Position numbers and translations under genes: made by a program
NCBI RefSeq assembly: GCF_000016065.1
Contig: NC_009092.1
Span: 2,666,001-2,730,000 of the forward strand
DNA from: Shewanella loihica PV-4
Lineage (GTDB): Bacteria > Pseudomonadota > Gammaproteobacteria > Enterobacterales > Shewanellaceae
Direction: 5' to 3'
Length of the DNA stretch: 64,000 nucleotides
Shown here: piece after piece, positions 1 to 8,800 of the stretch
How the letters are laid out: each line of letters opens with the position of its first letter
How positions within the stretch are numbered: position 1 is the first letter of the stretch
The notes under the pieces: model-generated
Told to the model about the DNA's origin: nothing
The model's database searches: none
The model's input: only the letters and a program-made list of their open reading frames with translations

Positions 1-1
1 G

Positions 2-1486
2 TGCAGCAGCCTGGAGCTGGAGCAGTCCCTGCGGGCCTACTTCGAATATGTCAGGCAGCACCTGCCTATCGACGGCATCTACCTCAACATCTACCGCCCC
101 GAATATGGTGACATCCAGTTTCTGGCCCATGTGGATGAGGCGCAGACCACGGCGCTGAATAAACAGGTGAAGATCTCCGCCGAGATGGAGGCCCTGCTGA
201 GCCAGCCCGACCGTCCGGTGATCCGCATCATCAACGATCTCGAGCACGATCAGGTGACAGGCTTCGTGGCGCCTCAGGTGATCCCCAATATCCAGTCGGT
301 GATTCTGCTGCGCATGCTGAGCGGTAACACCCATCTGGGGGTGGTGGGTTTCTATGCCAAGCAGAAGGCGCAGTTTTGTCATCGCCACGCCGAGCTTATC
401 GAGCCCCACAAGGATACCCTGTCGCTAATCACCGCGTTTAATCTCAAGGGGCGTAACCTGCTCAGGGCCAATCAGGCGCTCACCCAACAAAACCGCCTAC
501 TCAAACAGGCCTTCAACCCCTGCGGGGTGATAGGTGCTGACTCTGGCCTTAAGCGGGTGATGACCCAGGTGGAGGCGATCGCCAAGCTGCATACCAGCGT
601 GTTGATCCTGGGGGAAACCGGCTGTGGTAAGGAGGTGATTGCCAACGCCGTTCACTGCAAGTCACAGCGGGCCGACAAGCCCTTCATCAAGGTCAACTGC
701 GGCGCCATCCCAGAAAGCCTCATCGACTCTGAGCTGTTTGGCTATGAGAAAGGCGCCTTCACCGGCGCCGAGCATCGCAAGGCAGGTTTCTTCGAACAGG
801 CCAACGGCGGCACCATCTTCTTAGACGAGATCGGCGAACTGCCCCTGTCGGTACAGGTGCGGCTGCTGCGGGTGCTGCAGAACGGCACCATCACCCGGGT
901 GGGCGGTTTCGATGCCATCAACTTGGATATTCGGGTGATCGCGGCCACCCACAGAAACCTGCAGGCCATGGTGAAGAAGCAGACCTTTCGTGAAGATCTC
1001 TGGTACCGCCTGGCAGTCTTTCCTATCGAGATCCCTTCGCTGCGTCAACGCCGCTCGGATATTCCCCTGCTGGTGCAGCACTTTATCGAGGTGCTGGCGG
1101 CCAAGTTTAATCTGGACAAGCTCCCCAGGGTCAGCAGTGAACAACTTGACAGTCTGAATCACTACCATTGGCCGGGCAACGTGCGTGAGCTGATCAACGT
1201 GCTGGAGCGGGCGATGATCGAGGCCCCAGAGGGGCCGCTAAACTTCAACCTTACTCAGGTGGACAAGGTGGAGCCCGCGGCCAGCGGCAAACATGAGACC
1301 ATCATTATCGATCCCAGCCACGCCAGCGATAAACTGGTGCCCCTGGATGTGATGGTGAGTAAGTATATCGCCCATGCGATGCGGATCACCGGCGGTAAAC
1401 TCTATGGGCCGGGCGGCGCCGCCGAGATGCTGGACATCAACCCCAACACACTGCGCAGCAAGATGAAGAAGCTGGGGCTGTGCTAA
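2..1486 (+). CDS. Sigma-54-dependent transcriptional activator (5' end outside window)
   Basis: Enhancer-binding protein that would use ATP hydrolysis to open promoters held by sigma-54 RNA polymerase. The reading frame is open from base 2 and its sequence is protein-like before the first possible start (GTG at 131), so the true start lies left of the window. The visible part has a GAF-like sensory region, then an AAA+ domain with Walker A GETGCGKE (bases 611-634), the sigma-54 contact loop GAFTGA (752-769) and a Walker B region ending in DEIGEL. A Fis-type helix-turn-helix closes the protein (GGAAEMLDINPNTLRSKMKK). There is no receiver domain in the visible part. The signal and targets cannot be told from sequence. 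The neighbouring porin is convergent and need not be a target. Confidence 0.93.
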   Translation, partial: CSSLELEQSLRAYFEYVRQHLPIDGIYLNIYRPEYGDIQFLAHVDEAQTTALNKQVKISAEMEALLSQPDRPVIRIINDLEHDQVTGFVAPQVIPNIQSVILLRMLSGNTHLGVVGFYAKQKAQFCHRHAELIEPHKDTLSLITAFNLKGRNLLRANQALTQQNRLLKQAFNPCGVIGADSGLKRVMTQVEAIAKLHTSVLILGETGCGKEVIANAVHCKSQRADKPFIKVNCGAIPESLIDSELFGYEKGAFTGAEHRKAGFFEQANGGTIFLDEIGELPLSVQVRLLRVLQNGTITRVGGFDAINLDIRVIAATHRNLQAMVKKQTFREDLWYRLAVFPIEIPSLRQRRSDIPLLVQHFIEVLAAKFNLDKLPRVSSEQLDSLNHYHWPGNVRELINVLERAMIEAPEGPLNFNLTQVDKVEPAASGKHETIIIDPSHASDKLVPLDVMVSKYIAHAMRITGGKLYGPGGAAEMLDINPNTLRSKMKKLGLC

Positions 1487-1529
1487 CTGCCAGTGTTAAA
1501 AGCTTGGTGCTTAATACTTGGTGTTAAGT

Positions 1530-1560
1530 GCTTAGCGTTAGAAACTGGCGCTAAGCCTTT
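1530..1560 (+). terminator. Possible terminator of the sigma-54 activator
   Basis: Perfect 8-bp stem GCTTAGCG (1530-1537) with CGCTAAGC (1549-1556) and an 11-base loop, followed by CTTTAAAT. The T tract is short, so termination would be weak. Confidence 0.4.
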
Positions 1561-1570
1561 AAATATCAGA

Positions 1571-1600
1571 GACCAAAAAAAGCACTCCGAGGAGTGCTTT
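1571..1600 (-). terminator. Rho-independent terminator of the porin gene
   Basis: Stem AAAGCACTCC/GGAGTGCTTT (1579-1600) with a two-base centre. On the minus strand it is followed by a T run (A run at 1575-1580 on the plus strand). It lies 24 bp after the porin stop codon. Confidence 0.85.
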
Positions 1601-1623
1601 GAACCTTGCAGGGAACAATCAAA

Positions 1624-2784
1624 CTAGAAGAAGTAGCGGATACCGACGGCGTAGCTGTTGTCTTGTGCCGCCTCGAAACCTTTGTCATCCATGTCGCTGA
1701 AGTCGAACTTGGCTTCGGCAAACATCACGGTATCTCGGCTGTAGCGATAGTGCAGGCCTAGCACGGCAAACTGACGTGTCCAGTTACCCTTGATGGCCGT
1801 AGTCTCGTCGGTATCCAGATCCTGATAAGAGATCAGGAAGCTAGGCACGAAACCATTGTCATAGTGGTAGGCCACCAGGAACTCGGCGCCGGTAGAGTCA
1901 TAAAGCTGACCGGCCACCAATTCGTTTTGCTTGCTCTGATGGGCGTTGAAACCGACATAGAGGCCCTTGGCGTAGCGGCCAGGCGCATACTGGTAGAAGG
2001 AGCCATACTGGGCGCCGATACCTATGATCTCGTTGGTATCATCGACGCTAACTCCGGCCAGCTCACCCTCGAAATCGCCGCGGTTAAAGCCGGCAAGTAC
2101 CTTAAACTTATCGGTCACATGATAGGTCAGGTTGGCACCATAGCTGGTGTCGAAGCTCAGGTGAGAGCCATCGTCCACCGCCTGACCATTCTTATCAAAC
2201 AGGGCGACGTCACCATTTTGCTTGGCGGCGTATTGCAGCGCGATATCCAGATCGCCGAAGCTGTTACGATAGATGAAGGCTGAGTCGGCACGGCCCGCGC
2301 CCGTTAGGCCACCGTCACCGAAGGTATAGGCGCCGACCGAGTAGCCGGTATAGACGTTGAGCACGTCTGTGGTGTACGCCACGTCATAGTAGGCGCCCCA
2401 TTGCTTACCAAAACTCAGGCTACCCCACTTGGCGTGTGACAGGCCGACATAACCTAAACGGTTAAACAGGAAGTCTGATGTCTTCTGCGCGCCCAGCTGG
2501 CCGCCCACATATTTGAGCGAGTCATCGCTGGTGACCATGTTGATGCCCCACTCGGTGTGAGCGAAGCTGCGCCAGCCGTTCTTCTCCTGGCGGTCGAATC
2601 GGAAGCCGACACGCGAAAAATTATCAACCACGGCGGTGTCATCACCATCGTTAACCGCGGCGAAACCAAGCCAGCCCATCATATTCAGAGCATTGGTTTG
2701 ATCCTTGTATAACTCGATAGCCTGCGCCGAGCTGGCCATCAATACAGATGGGATCAACAGAGCCAATAACTTCTTATTCATCAC
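1624..2784 (-). CDS. Gram-negative general porin (OmpC/OmpF-like superfamily)
   Basis: Outer-membrane trimeric beta-barrel porin for passive diffusion of small solutes, 386 aa. The N-terminus is a clear Sec signal peptide (positively charged NKK, hydrophobic LLALLIPSVLMASS, cleavage after AQA). The mature part shows alternating amphipathic strands, the porin signature around GSLSFGKQWGAYYD, and a C-terminal strand ending in aromatic residues (AVGIRYFF) as needed for BAM-dependent insertion. The length fits the family. The 310-bp upstream region carries three repeated sites (separate entry), so the gene is probably regulated. The sequence does not reveal the substrate range. Confidence 0.92.
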   Translation of the reverse strand: MMNKKLLALLIPSVLMASSAQAIELYKDQTNALNMMGWLGFAAVNDGDDTAVVDNFSRVGFRFDRQEKNGWRSFAHTEWGINMVTSDDSLKYVGGQLGAQKTSDFLFNRLGYVGLSHAKWGSLSFGKQWGAYYDVAYTTDVLNVYTGYSVGAYTFGDGGLTGAGRADSAFIYRNSFGDLDIALQYAAKQNGDVALFDKNGQAVDDGSHLSFDTSYGANLTYHVTDKFKVLAGFNRGDFEGELAGVSVDDTNEIIGIGAQYGSFYQYAPGRYAKGLYVGFNAHQSKQNELVAGQLYDSTGAEFLVAYHYDNGFVPSFLISYQDLDTDETTAIKGNWTRQFAVLGLHYRYSRDTVMFAEAKFDFSDMDDKGFEAAQDNSYAVGIRYFF

Positions 2785-2921
2785 ATTTTCCCTTTATCAG
2801 TGTTTACGCTGTTTTTTTGTTAGCTTGGGTATTCCCAATGACCTCTCTCTACCAGCAGCTAACGTGCCAGCACTGGATAAAAGGGCTGTATCGACAGGAA
2901 GTTAGAATAAGATCAAACGTT

Positions 2922-2977
2922 CACGAAATATCGTGATACGTCATCACTAAATATCGTGTTAACAGTTAAATATCGTT
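2922..2977. promoter_or_regulatory. Three repeats of AAATATCGT upstream of the porin
   Basis: AAATATCG(T) occurs at 2926-2935, 2949-2958 and 2968-2977, with start-to-start spacings of 23 and 19 bp. The first copy lies in a perfect inverted repeat, CACGA-AATA-TCGTG (2922-2935). The second is the degenerate CACTAAATATCGTG (2945-2958). The cluster sits 140-195 bp upstream of the porin start and 120-175 bp upstream of the divergent DUF4250 gene. This looks like a multi-site operator for an unidentified regulator. The rest of 2785-3096 holds no gene that I can support. Confidence 0.45.
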
Positions 2978-3096
2978 GTAAATAGCTATGGAAAGAGGTG
3001 TCATCAAAGGGCTGAGCCGAGTAACAGCGCCGTTGTCAGCCCATAAAAACTGGGCTAAACCTATAACAGATGCATACTCAGATGCAGGAGGACGAG

Positions 3097-3291
3097 ATGG
3101 ATTACCACTTAACCCAGCTAAGCGGCGATATTCTGGTGGGCATAGTCAACGAGCAGCTCAGGCTGAACTGTCATGATAGGCAAGACCTCTTCTACCAGCT
3201 GGACATTCCCAGTGCCCAGCTGGAGCAAAAGCTGGCCGCCTCAGGGTTCGAATATGACCCCATCAGCAACCAATACAAGGCCTGCAAATAG
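3097..3291 (+). CDS. DUF4250 family small protein
   Basis: 64-aa protein of unknown function resembling the DUF4250 family. I chose ATG 3097 over the upstream ATG 3070 because an AGGAGG ribosome-binding site (3087-3092) is correctly spaced from it and family members begin MDYHL or similar. The protein is soluble and mostly helical, with no signal peptide or cysteine motif. It ends 31 bp from the convergent galE stop. Nothing in the context assigns a job. Confidence 0.75.
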   Translation: MDYHLTQLSGDILVGIVNEQLRLNCHDRQDLFYQLDIPSAQLEQKLAASGFEYDPISNQYKACK

Positions 3292-3322
3292 CGATTATCC
3301 TGCCAGCGAGTTAAGAAGCTGT

Positions 3323-4333
3323 TTAGCTATATCCCCGGGGATTGCGACACTGCCAGCGCCAGCTGTCTTGCATCATCTGCGAAAGATCTCTCGCCACCCG
3401 CCAGTCGAGCTCCCGGGCCGCCTTATCTGGGCAGGCATAGCTGGCGGCGATATCCCCTGGGCGGCGCGGCGCCATATGCAGCGCAATGTCTTTACCGCTC
3501 GCCTGCTCGAAGGCCCTAACCATCTCAAGCACAGAATAACCCTGCCCCGAACCCAGATTAAAGGTATGACAGCCCGCCACCCCATGTAGGCGCGTCAGGG
3601 CCGCCAGGTGCCCCTGCACCAGATCCATCACATGGATATAGTCGCGCACGCCTGTGCCATCGGTTGTGGCATAGTCGCTACCAAATACAGACAGATAGGG
3701 CCGATGCCCCATGGCGACCTGGGTGATATAGGGCAATAGATTATTGGGCTCCCCCTTGGGATCTTCGCCAATCAGTCCGGATTCGTGGGCGCCGACTGGA
3801 TTAAAGTAGCGCAGCAGGATCACGCTGACATCTTGCTTTGCGTTAGCCCACTCGGCGCACATCTGCTCCACCACCAGCTTGGTCTGGCCATAGGGGTTAG
3901 TGCTGGAACGGGGTGCCGCTTCCATTATGGGCAGCGGCGGATTGGCCCCATAGACGGTGGCCGAGGAGGAGAAGACCAGGGTCTTCACCCCGTGGCGAGT
4001 CATGGCGCTAAGCAGGCGCATGGAGCCGACCACATTGTTGTCGTAGTATTCCAGTGGCAGCCGGGTCGACTCCCCCACCGCCTTGAGCCCGGCAAAGTGC
4101 ATCACGGCATCGATATGGTAATGGGAAAACAGGGCATCCAGCGTCCGCTCATCGCGAATATCCCCCTCGACGAAGGTAAGTTTGGCCGCGGTGATCTGCT
4201 CGACCCGCGCCAGGGACTCGAATTTGGCCCGCGACAGGTTATCCAGCACCACCAACTGATGCCCGGCGCTCAGCAGCTCGACGCAGGCATGGGAGCCGAT
4301 ATAGCCCGCGCCACCCGTGACTAAGATGCTCAT
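3323..4333 (-). CDS. galE: UDP-glucose 4-epimerase
   Basis: Interconverts UDP-galactose and UDP-glucose in the Leloir pathway (cytoplasm, NAD-dependent). This is a short-chain dehydrogenase fold with the Rossmann motif GGAGYIGSH at the N-terminus and the catalytic YxxxK pair (YGQTK) after a Ser-rich stretch (SSSATVYG). The start at 4333 is preceded by GGGGAG and gives MSILVTGG. The longer frame to 4378 would run into the sglT stop and lacks family similarity. It is the last gene of galT-galK-sglT-galE, 28 bp after sglT. Length is 336 aa, normal for GalE. Confidence 0.97.
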   Translation of the reverse strand: MSILVTGGAGYIGSHACVELLSAGHQLVVLDNLSRAKFESLARVEQITAAKLTFVEGDIRDERTLDALFSHYHIDAVMHFAGLKAVGESTRLPLEYYDNNVVGSMRLLSAMTRHGVKTLVFSSSATVYGANPPLPIMEAAPRSSTNPYGQTKLVVEQMCAEWANAKQDVSVILLRYFNPVGAHESGLIGEDPKGEPNNLLPYITQVAMGHRPYLSVFGSDYATTDGTGVRDYIHVMDLVQGHLAALTRLHGVAGCHTFNLGSGQGYSVLEMVRAFEQASGKDIALHMAPRRPGDIAASYACPDKAARELDWRVARDLSQMMQDSWRWQCRNPRGYS

Positions 4334-4361
4334 CTTCTCCCCTTTCATCTCTGGCACCTCC

Positions 4362-5921
4362 TTACCACCAGGTGACATAGAGAAAGTTGAGGATCACCAC
4401 CACCCCGAGGGCGCTGACGTTGAAAGCTCTGCCCGTCTTGAAGCTGACGCCGCCTAGCGCCACACTCGCCCCCTCTTCGAGCGAGCGCCCCATGAGGGAA
4501 ACCAGCACGCTAAGAGCCAGACAGAGCAGGAACACCAGGCCGATGCGATCCATGAAGGGCAGCTCGGGCCAGTAGAACCTCAGGCCGAAGGAGAAGATGG
4601 CCGAGCCCAGCGCCGCCGCCAGCGCGCCTTGAGAGGTCGCCCTGCGCCAGAACATGCCCGTTAGGAAGATCACCACGATCCCTGGGGTGAAGACCCCGGT
4701 AAACTCCTGAATATATTGAAAGGCCTGCTCGAACTCACCCAGCAGCGGCTGGGCCATCACCAGGGCGATCAACAGGCTTATCAGGCTAGAAAGCCTGCCC
4801 ACCAACACATAGTGCCCCTCGGATTTGGCCGGGCGCAGCATGGCATAGATATCCATGGTGAATATGGTCGAGATGCTGTTGGTCATGGAGGCCAGGGAGG
4901 AAACGATGGCCGCCACTAGCGCGGCAAACACCAGCCCCTTCACCCCGGCGGGCATCAGGGCCATCATGGAAGGATAGGCCTGATCCGGCGACTCCAGCCC
5001 GGGATAGAGGAGCACGGCGGCGATCCCCGGCAGCACCACGATGAGCGGCATCAAGAGCTTAAGATAGGCGGCGAAGGCGATCCCTTTCTGCGCCTCGGCC
5101 ACGCTCTTGGCCGCCAGGGCGCGCTGTATGATGTATTGATTAAAGCCCCAGTAGCTGATGTTCATGATCCACAAGCCGCCCACCAGCACAGAGATCCCCG
5201 GCAGGCTCATGTAGTGGGGGTTACTCTGACTCAGGATCATCTCGAAATGTTCCGGCAAGGCGCTGGAAAGCCTGTCGAATCCGGCCAAGACGCCCTGCCC
5301 GTCGGCGACCCTATCCAGCGCCAGATAGCTGAGCAGCAAGCCACCGAAGATCAGCAGCACTACCTGAATGATATCCGTGTAGGCCACCGCCTTGAGGCCA
5401 CCATAGAGGGAGTAGGCCAGGGAAAACAGCGCCAGGAACACCATGCCATAGAGCCAGTCGATCCCCGCCACCGTCTCGATCGCCAGGCCGCCGAGCCAGA
5501 GCACGGCGGTGAGGTTGACCAAGATGTAGACAGATAACCAGAACAGCGCCAGTGTGGTCTTCACCCGCTTGTCGAAGCGCTGCTCCAGGTACTGGGGCAT
5601 GGTGTAGATCTCGTTCTTGATGAAGATGGGCAGCATATACTTGCCCACCAAGATCAAGGTGATCGCCGCCATCCACTCGTAGGAGGCGATGGCCAGACCG
5701 ATGGCATAACCAGAGCCCGACATGCCGATGATCTGCTCGGCGGAGATGTTAGAGGCGATGAGTGAGGCGCCGATCGCCCACCAGGGCAAGGCCTTGCCTG
5801 CCAGAAAGTAGTCCTTTGTGTCTCGCTCATGACGTTTGTCCTGGCGGGAGATCCACAGCGCCAGCCCCAGCAGCCCAAGGGCGTAGACCAGCAAAATGCC
5901 AATATCCAGTGTCTCTAACAT
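4362..5921 (-). CDS. sglT: Sodium/sugar (galactose/glucose) symporter, SSS family
   Basis: Inner-membrane Na+-coupled sugar importer of the solute:sodium symporter family (vSGLT type), 519 aa with about 14 hydrophobic segments. The N-terminal helix (LDIGILLVYALGLLGLALWIS) is followed by the family-typical KDYFLAGKALPWWAIGASLIASNISAEQ region, written here in part. It lies between galK and galE in one operon, which supports galactose as a substrate. It probably brings in the monosaccharide released in the periplasm by the glycosidases of this locus. Confidence 0.9.
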   Translation of the reverse strand: MLETLDIGILLVYALGLLGLALWISRQDKRHERDTKDYFLAGKALPWWAIGASLIASNISAEQIIGMSGSGYAIGLAIASYEWMAAITLILVGKYMLPIFIKNEIYTMPQYLEQRFDKRVKTTLALFWLSVYILVNLTAVLWLGGLAIETVAGIDWLYGMVFLALFSLAYSLYGGLKAVAYTDIIQVVLLIFGGLLLSYLALDRVADGQGVLAGFDRLSSALPEHFEMILSQSNPHYMSLPGISVLVGGLWIMNISYWGFNQYIIQRALAAKSVAEAQKGIAFAAYLKLLMPLIVVLPGIAAVLLYPGLESPDQAYPSMMALMPAGVKGLVFAALVAAIVSSLASMTNSISTIFTMDIYAMLRPAKSEGHYVLVGRLSSLISLLIALVMAQPLLGEFEQAFQYIQEFTGVFTPGIVVIFLTGMFWRRATSQGALAAALGSAIFSFGLRFYWPELPFMDRIGLVFLLCLALSVLVSLMGRSLEEGASVALGGVSFKTGRAFNVSALGVVVILNFLYVTWW

Positions 5922-6007
5922 AGTCGTCTTCTCTTATTCTTATCGTTTTCTATGGCGAGCCTCTGGCCCGCCCCCAAACAGGCTTAAGCACTTAGACGCT
6001 TAAGCGC

Positions 6008-7189
6008 TTAGGCGAAGGCCCCCGCCCCGCTTTGGCACAGATAGATATCCGCCGTCAACCCTGTCCTTGCCTGATACTCGACGGCGATTGTCTCGCGCAC
6101 CTCGGCTATCTTGTGCTCCGGCAACAGAGCGACCACGCAGCCACCGAAGCCGCCGCCAGTCATGCGCGCGCCGCCATCCATGCCCAGCACCTCGCTAACC
6201 AGCTCCACCAGACAATCCACCTCTGGGGTGCTCACGGCAAAATCATCTCGCAGCGAGCGATGAGAGGCGGCCATCAGACGGCCGATGTAAGCGTTGTCGC
6301 CTGCGCTTAGCGCCTCAGCCATCTCAAGCACCCGGGCGTTTTCACTCACCACATGGCGGGCACGCCGAAACAGGGTCGGCTCGAGCGAGGCTTCTGCCCG
6401 ACACAGCTGCTCATAGCTCACCTGCCGCAGGGAGCTGACGCCGAAATGCTGCGCCACCTGCTGGCACTGCTCGCGCCTCAGGTTATATTCGCTGCCTACC
6501 AGCGTCCGCTTCACGTTAGAGTTGATGATCATCAGCCTTAGCCCCGCTGGCAGCGGCACCTGTTTGATAGCGAGATCGCTGCAATCGATCAGCATGGCGC
6601 GCTCCGCCTCTCCCATCGCCGAGATCAGCTGATCCATGATGCCGCAGTTACAGCCAACGAATTCATTCTCCGCCTGCTGGCCCAGCTGCGCGGCTTTTAT
6701 GCCGTCGACCTTGAGATCGAACAGCCCGGCGAAGGCCTTGATAAGCGCCATCTCAAGAGAGGCCGATGAGCTAAGCCCCGCTCCTTTAGGTAGATTGCCG
6801 CTAATCATCAGGCTGGCGCCCCTGAGAGGTGGCTGACCCGTCTCGGCCAGATAGGCGCTTAGCATCTTCACCGTACCGCGCACATAGTTGCTCCAGGGCG
6901 AGACGCTATCCAGTGGCATCTGCGCCATTGCCTGGTCATCGAGCGAAAAGCTAACCTTCTCGTTGTCCATGTCTCTCGCCACCACCTGGATCTGGCTATC
7001 ATCGCGCTGTGATGCAGCCACCGAGGTGCCCCTGTCGAGCGCCACTGGTAATACCCAGCCCAGGTTGTAATCGGTATGATCGCCTATCAAATTGACCCGC
7101 CCCGGGGCATAGGCCACCAACGCTGCTTCTTGGCCGAAGGCCTGGTTGAAGGCATAGGGAAGGGCTTGAGTTAGCTCGCCATTTTTCAT
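6008..7189 (-). CDS. galK: Galactokinase
   Basis: Phosphorylates alpha-D-galactose to galactose 1-phosphate with ATP (GHMP kinase family, cytoplasm). Signature residues are present: substrate loop PGRVNLIGDHTDYN near the N-terminus, ATP-binding loop GNLPKGAGLSSSASLE, and the C-terminal GGFGGCVVALLP motif. Length is 393 aa, normal. It is the second gene of the gal operon, 41 bp after galT. No mutarotase gene (galM) accompanies the operon. Confidence 0.97.
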   Translation of the reverse strand: MKNGELTQALPYAFNQAFGQEAALVAYAPGRVNLIGDHTDYNLGWVLPVALDRGTSVAASQRDDSQIQVVARDMDNEKVSFSLDDQAMAQMPLDSVSPWSNYVRGTVKMLSAYLAETGQPPLRGASLMISGNLPKGAGLSSSASLEMALIKAFAGLFDLKVDGIKAAQLGQQAENEFVGCNCGIMDQLISAMGEAERAMLIDCSDLAIKQVPLPAGLRLMIINSNVKRTLVGSEYNLRREQCQQVAQHFGVSSLRQVSYEQLCRAEASLEPTLFRRARHVVSENARVLEMAEALSAGDNAYIGRLMAASHRSLRDDFAVSTPEVDCLVELVSEVLGMDGGARMTGGGFGGCVVALLPEHKIAEVRETIAVEYQARTGLTADIYLCQSGAGAFA

Positions 7190-7230
7190 CTTTCTGTCCT
7201 TTTATTTAAAGCCTGGCTTTATCTGTGTTT

Positions 7231-8322
7231 TTATTGGCTCTGCTTGTTGTGGCTGTTCTTGTAATGGCTACTCTTGTAGTGGATTGGGGATTGTTCCCTC
7301 AGACGTGCGGCGGCCTGCTCTGGGGTGATGTCCCGCTGGATCTCGGCCAGCAGCTCGTACCCCACCATGAATTTTTTCACGCTGGCGCTACGCAGCAGCG
7401 GCGGATAAAAATGAGCGTGCAGGCACCACTCGGGGTGATCCTGGCCATCAAACGGCGCGCCGTGCCAACCCATGGAATAGGGAAAGGCGCACTGGAACAG
7501 GTTGTCGTAACGCACGGTGAGCGCCCCTATGATCTCCCCCAGGCTTTCACGGGTTTCGGCGGTCAGCTCGGTCATGCGCCTAATATCAAATCTTGGCAGC
7601 ACGAGGGTCTCGAAGGGCCAGCTGGCCCAGTAAGGCACAAGCGCCACCCAATCATGGTTGCTTACCACAATGCGCACTTCTTGCTGTAGCTCGCGCTCGA
7701 CATAGTCGCCCAGGAGGTTGCTGTGATGCTGCTGGTAGTAATCCGCAAGGCGCTGCTGTTTCGTCGCCACCAAGGTGGGAAGGTGGTTATGGGCCCAGAT
7801 CTGCCCATGGGGATGGGGGTTAGAGCAGCCCATGGCGGCGCCCTTGTTTTCAAATACCTGCACCCAGAGATACTTCTTCCCCAATAGCTCGCTCTGGCTC
7901 TGCCAGGCGGCGATCACCGCCTGCATCGCCTCGGGGTCGAGCTGCGCTAGCGTCAGGCTGTGATCCGGTGAGAAGCAGAGCACGCGACTCTCCCCCTCTA
8001 CCGTCTCGAAGCGAAACAGCGGGTCCTCCCCCTGAGCTTTGGGACCGTCACTATTGAGGGCCGCGAAGTCGTTTTGAAACACGAAGGTGGTGTCGTACTT
8101 GGGGTTTTGCTCGCCATTGATGCGTTTATTGCCAGGGCAGAGGAAGCACTCGCTGTCGTAGCTGGGCGCCGTGGTCAGATCCAGCGCCTCGGTCTGTCCC
8201 TGCCAGGGCCGCTTACTTCTATGTGGTGACAGCAACACCCACTCGCCGGTGAGGGGATTGAAACGGCGATGGGGGTGTTCATCGGTTGAAAACTGCGACT
8301 TAGCCTGGGTCTTTTGAAACAT
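7231..8322 (-). CDS. galT: Galactose-1-phosphate uridylyltransferase
   Basis: Transfers UMP from UDP-glucose to galactose 1-phosphate (Leloir pathway). The catalytic histidine lies in the HxHxQ-type motif NPHPHGQIWA. Zinc-site residues are seen in CFLCPGN, and the N-terminal region HPHRRFNPLTGEWVLLSPHR is typical (shown in part). The protein is 363 aa and ends with a low-complexity tail rich in His, Lys and Ser (HYKSSHYKNSHNKQSQ), which is longer than usual. First gene of the operon. Its upstream region carries a pair of the shared locus element (8389-8418). Confidence 0.97.
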   Translation of the reverse strand: MFQKTQAKSQFSTDEHPHRRFNPLTGEWVLLSPHRSKRPWQGQTEALDLTTAPSYDSECFLCPGNKRINGEQNPKYDTTFVFQNDFAALNSDGPKAQGEDPLFRFETVEGESRVLCFSPDHSLTLAQLDPEAMQAVIAAWQSQSELLGKKYLWVQVFENKGAAMGCSNPHPHGQIWAHNHLPTLVATKQQRLADYYQQHHSNLLGDYVERELQQEVRIVVSNHDWVALVPYWASWPFETLVLPRFDIRRMTELTAETRESLGEIIGALTVRYDNLFQCAFPYSMGWHGAPFDGQDHPEWCLHAHFYPPLLRSASVKKFMVGYELLAEIQRDITPEQAAARLREQSPIHYKSSHYKNSHNKQSQ

Positions 8323-8388
8323 AATAGCGATCTACATCCTTGGTTCTTAAGTGATCGCTATGCTCGGCCAGTTGCCCCTGCTTCGTCA

Positions 8389-8418
8389 TTCCTGAAAAGG
8401 GGCTTTTGTTTCCCATTT
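8389..8418 (-). promoter_or_regulatory. Predicted MelR-like operator pair upstream of the gal operon
   Basis: Read on the minus strand, AAATGGGAA (8410-8418) and TTTCAGGAA (8389-8397) lie exactly 21 bp apart as direct repeats. The second is a perfect copy of the TTTCnGGAA element found upstream of the TonB receptor; the first matches in its GGGAA half. The pair is 67-96 bp upstream of the galT start, a suitable place for activation. Assignment to the AraC-family protein at 18469-19344 is inference. Confidence 0.55.
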
Positions 8419-8627
8419 TCTTGCCTGATCTGCATGAGCCCCTCTCTACCGCGCAATCTTAATTCGATTCCGTGCAAACAAAATGACTATCTTAGCCCGA
8501 CAATCGCCGCCAAAACTTTACGACCAAAACGTTGCGGTTAAAGCTTTGCGGCCGGAGCATAGCGGGCCAACTATTGGCGGCAAAATCAGGCTGGCAGCAA
8601 AAGGTGTTAAAAAGCCCAAAACTGATT

Positions 8628-8657
8628 TTTCAATAATGATTGAGGTATTTTCGAGGT
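8628..8657 (+). promoter_or_regulatory. Weak candidate operator pair upstream of the NPCBM glycosidase
   Basis: TTTCAATAA (8628-8636) and TTTCGAGGT (8649-8657), direct repeats 21 bp apart, match TTTCnGGAA at 6 of 8 and 5 of 8 defined positions. The pair is 144-173 bp upstream of the start codon at 8801. Alone this would not be convincing; it is listed because the spacing is the same as in the strong sites of this locus. I see no gene in 8323-8800. Confidence 0.3.
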
Positions 8658-8800
8658 GATCCATTACAACTTGGGATGCTTGGATAGTCTGGCTTATCAA
8701 AAAGAAAGCCACCGATAATTATTGCATAGCCAAACTGTTGATTCGGCTGAAGTTGCTGAGGTTAATCATCATGTATAAATGACTCATCAGGAGTTTAACA

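Noticed and set aside
1500..1540. Short repeats of CTTGGTG/TTAA after the sigma-54 activator
   Set aside because: Too short and irregular to be called a repeat array; not CRISPR-like.
8314..8712. Short frames in the galT/glycosidase intergenic region
   Set aside because: No ribosome-binding sites, no family resemblance, and the area carries the candidate operator elements.
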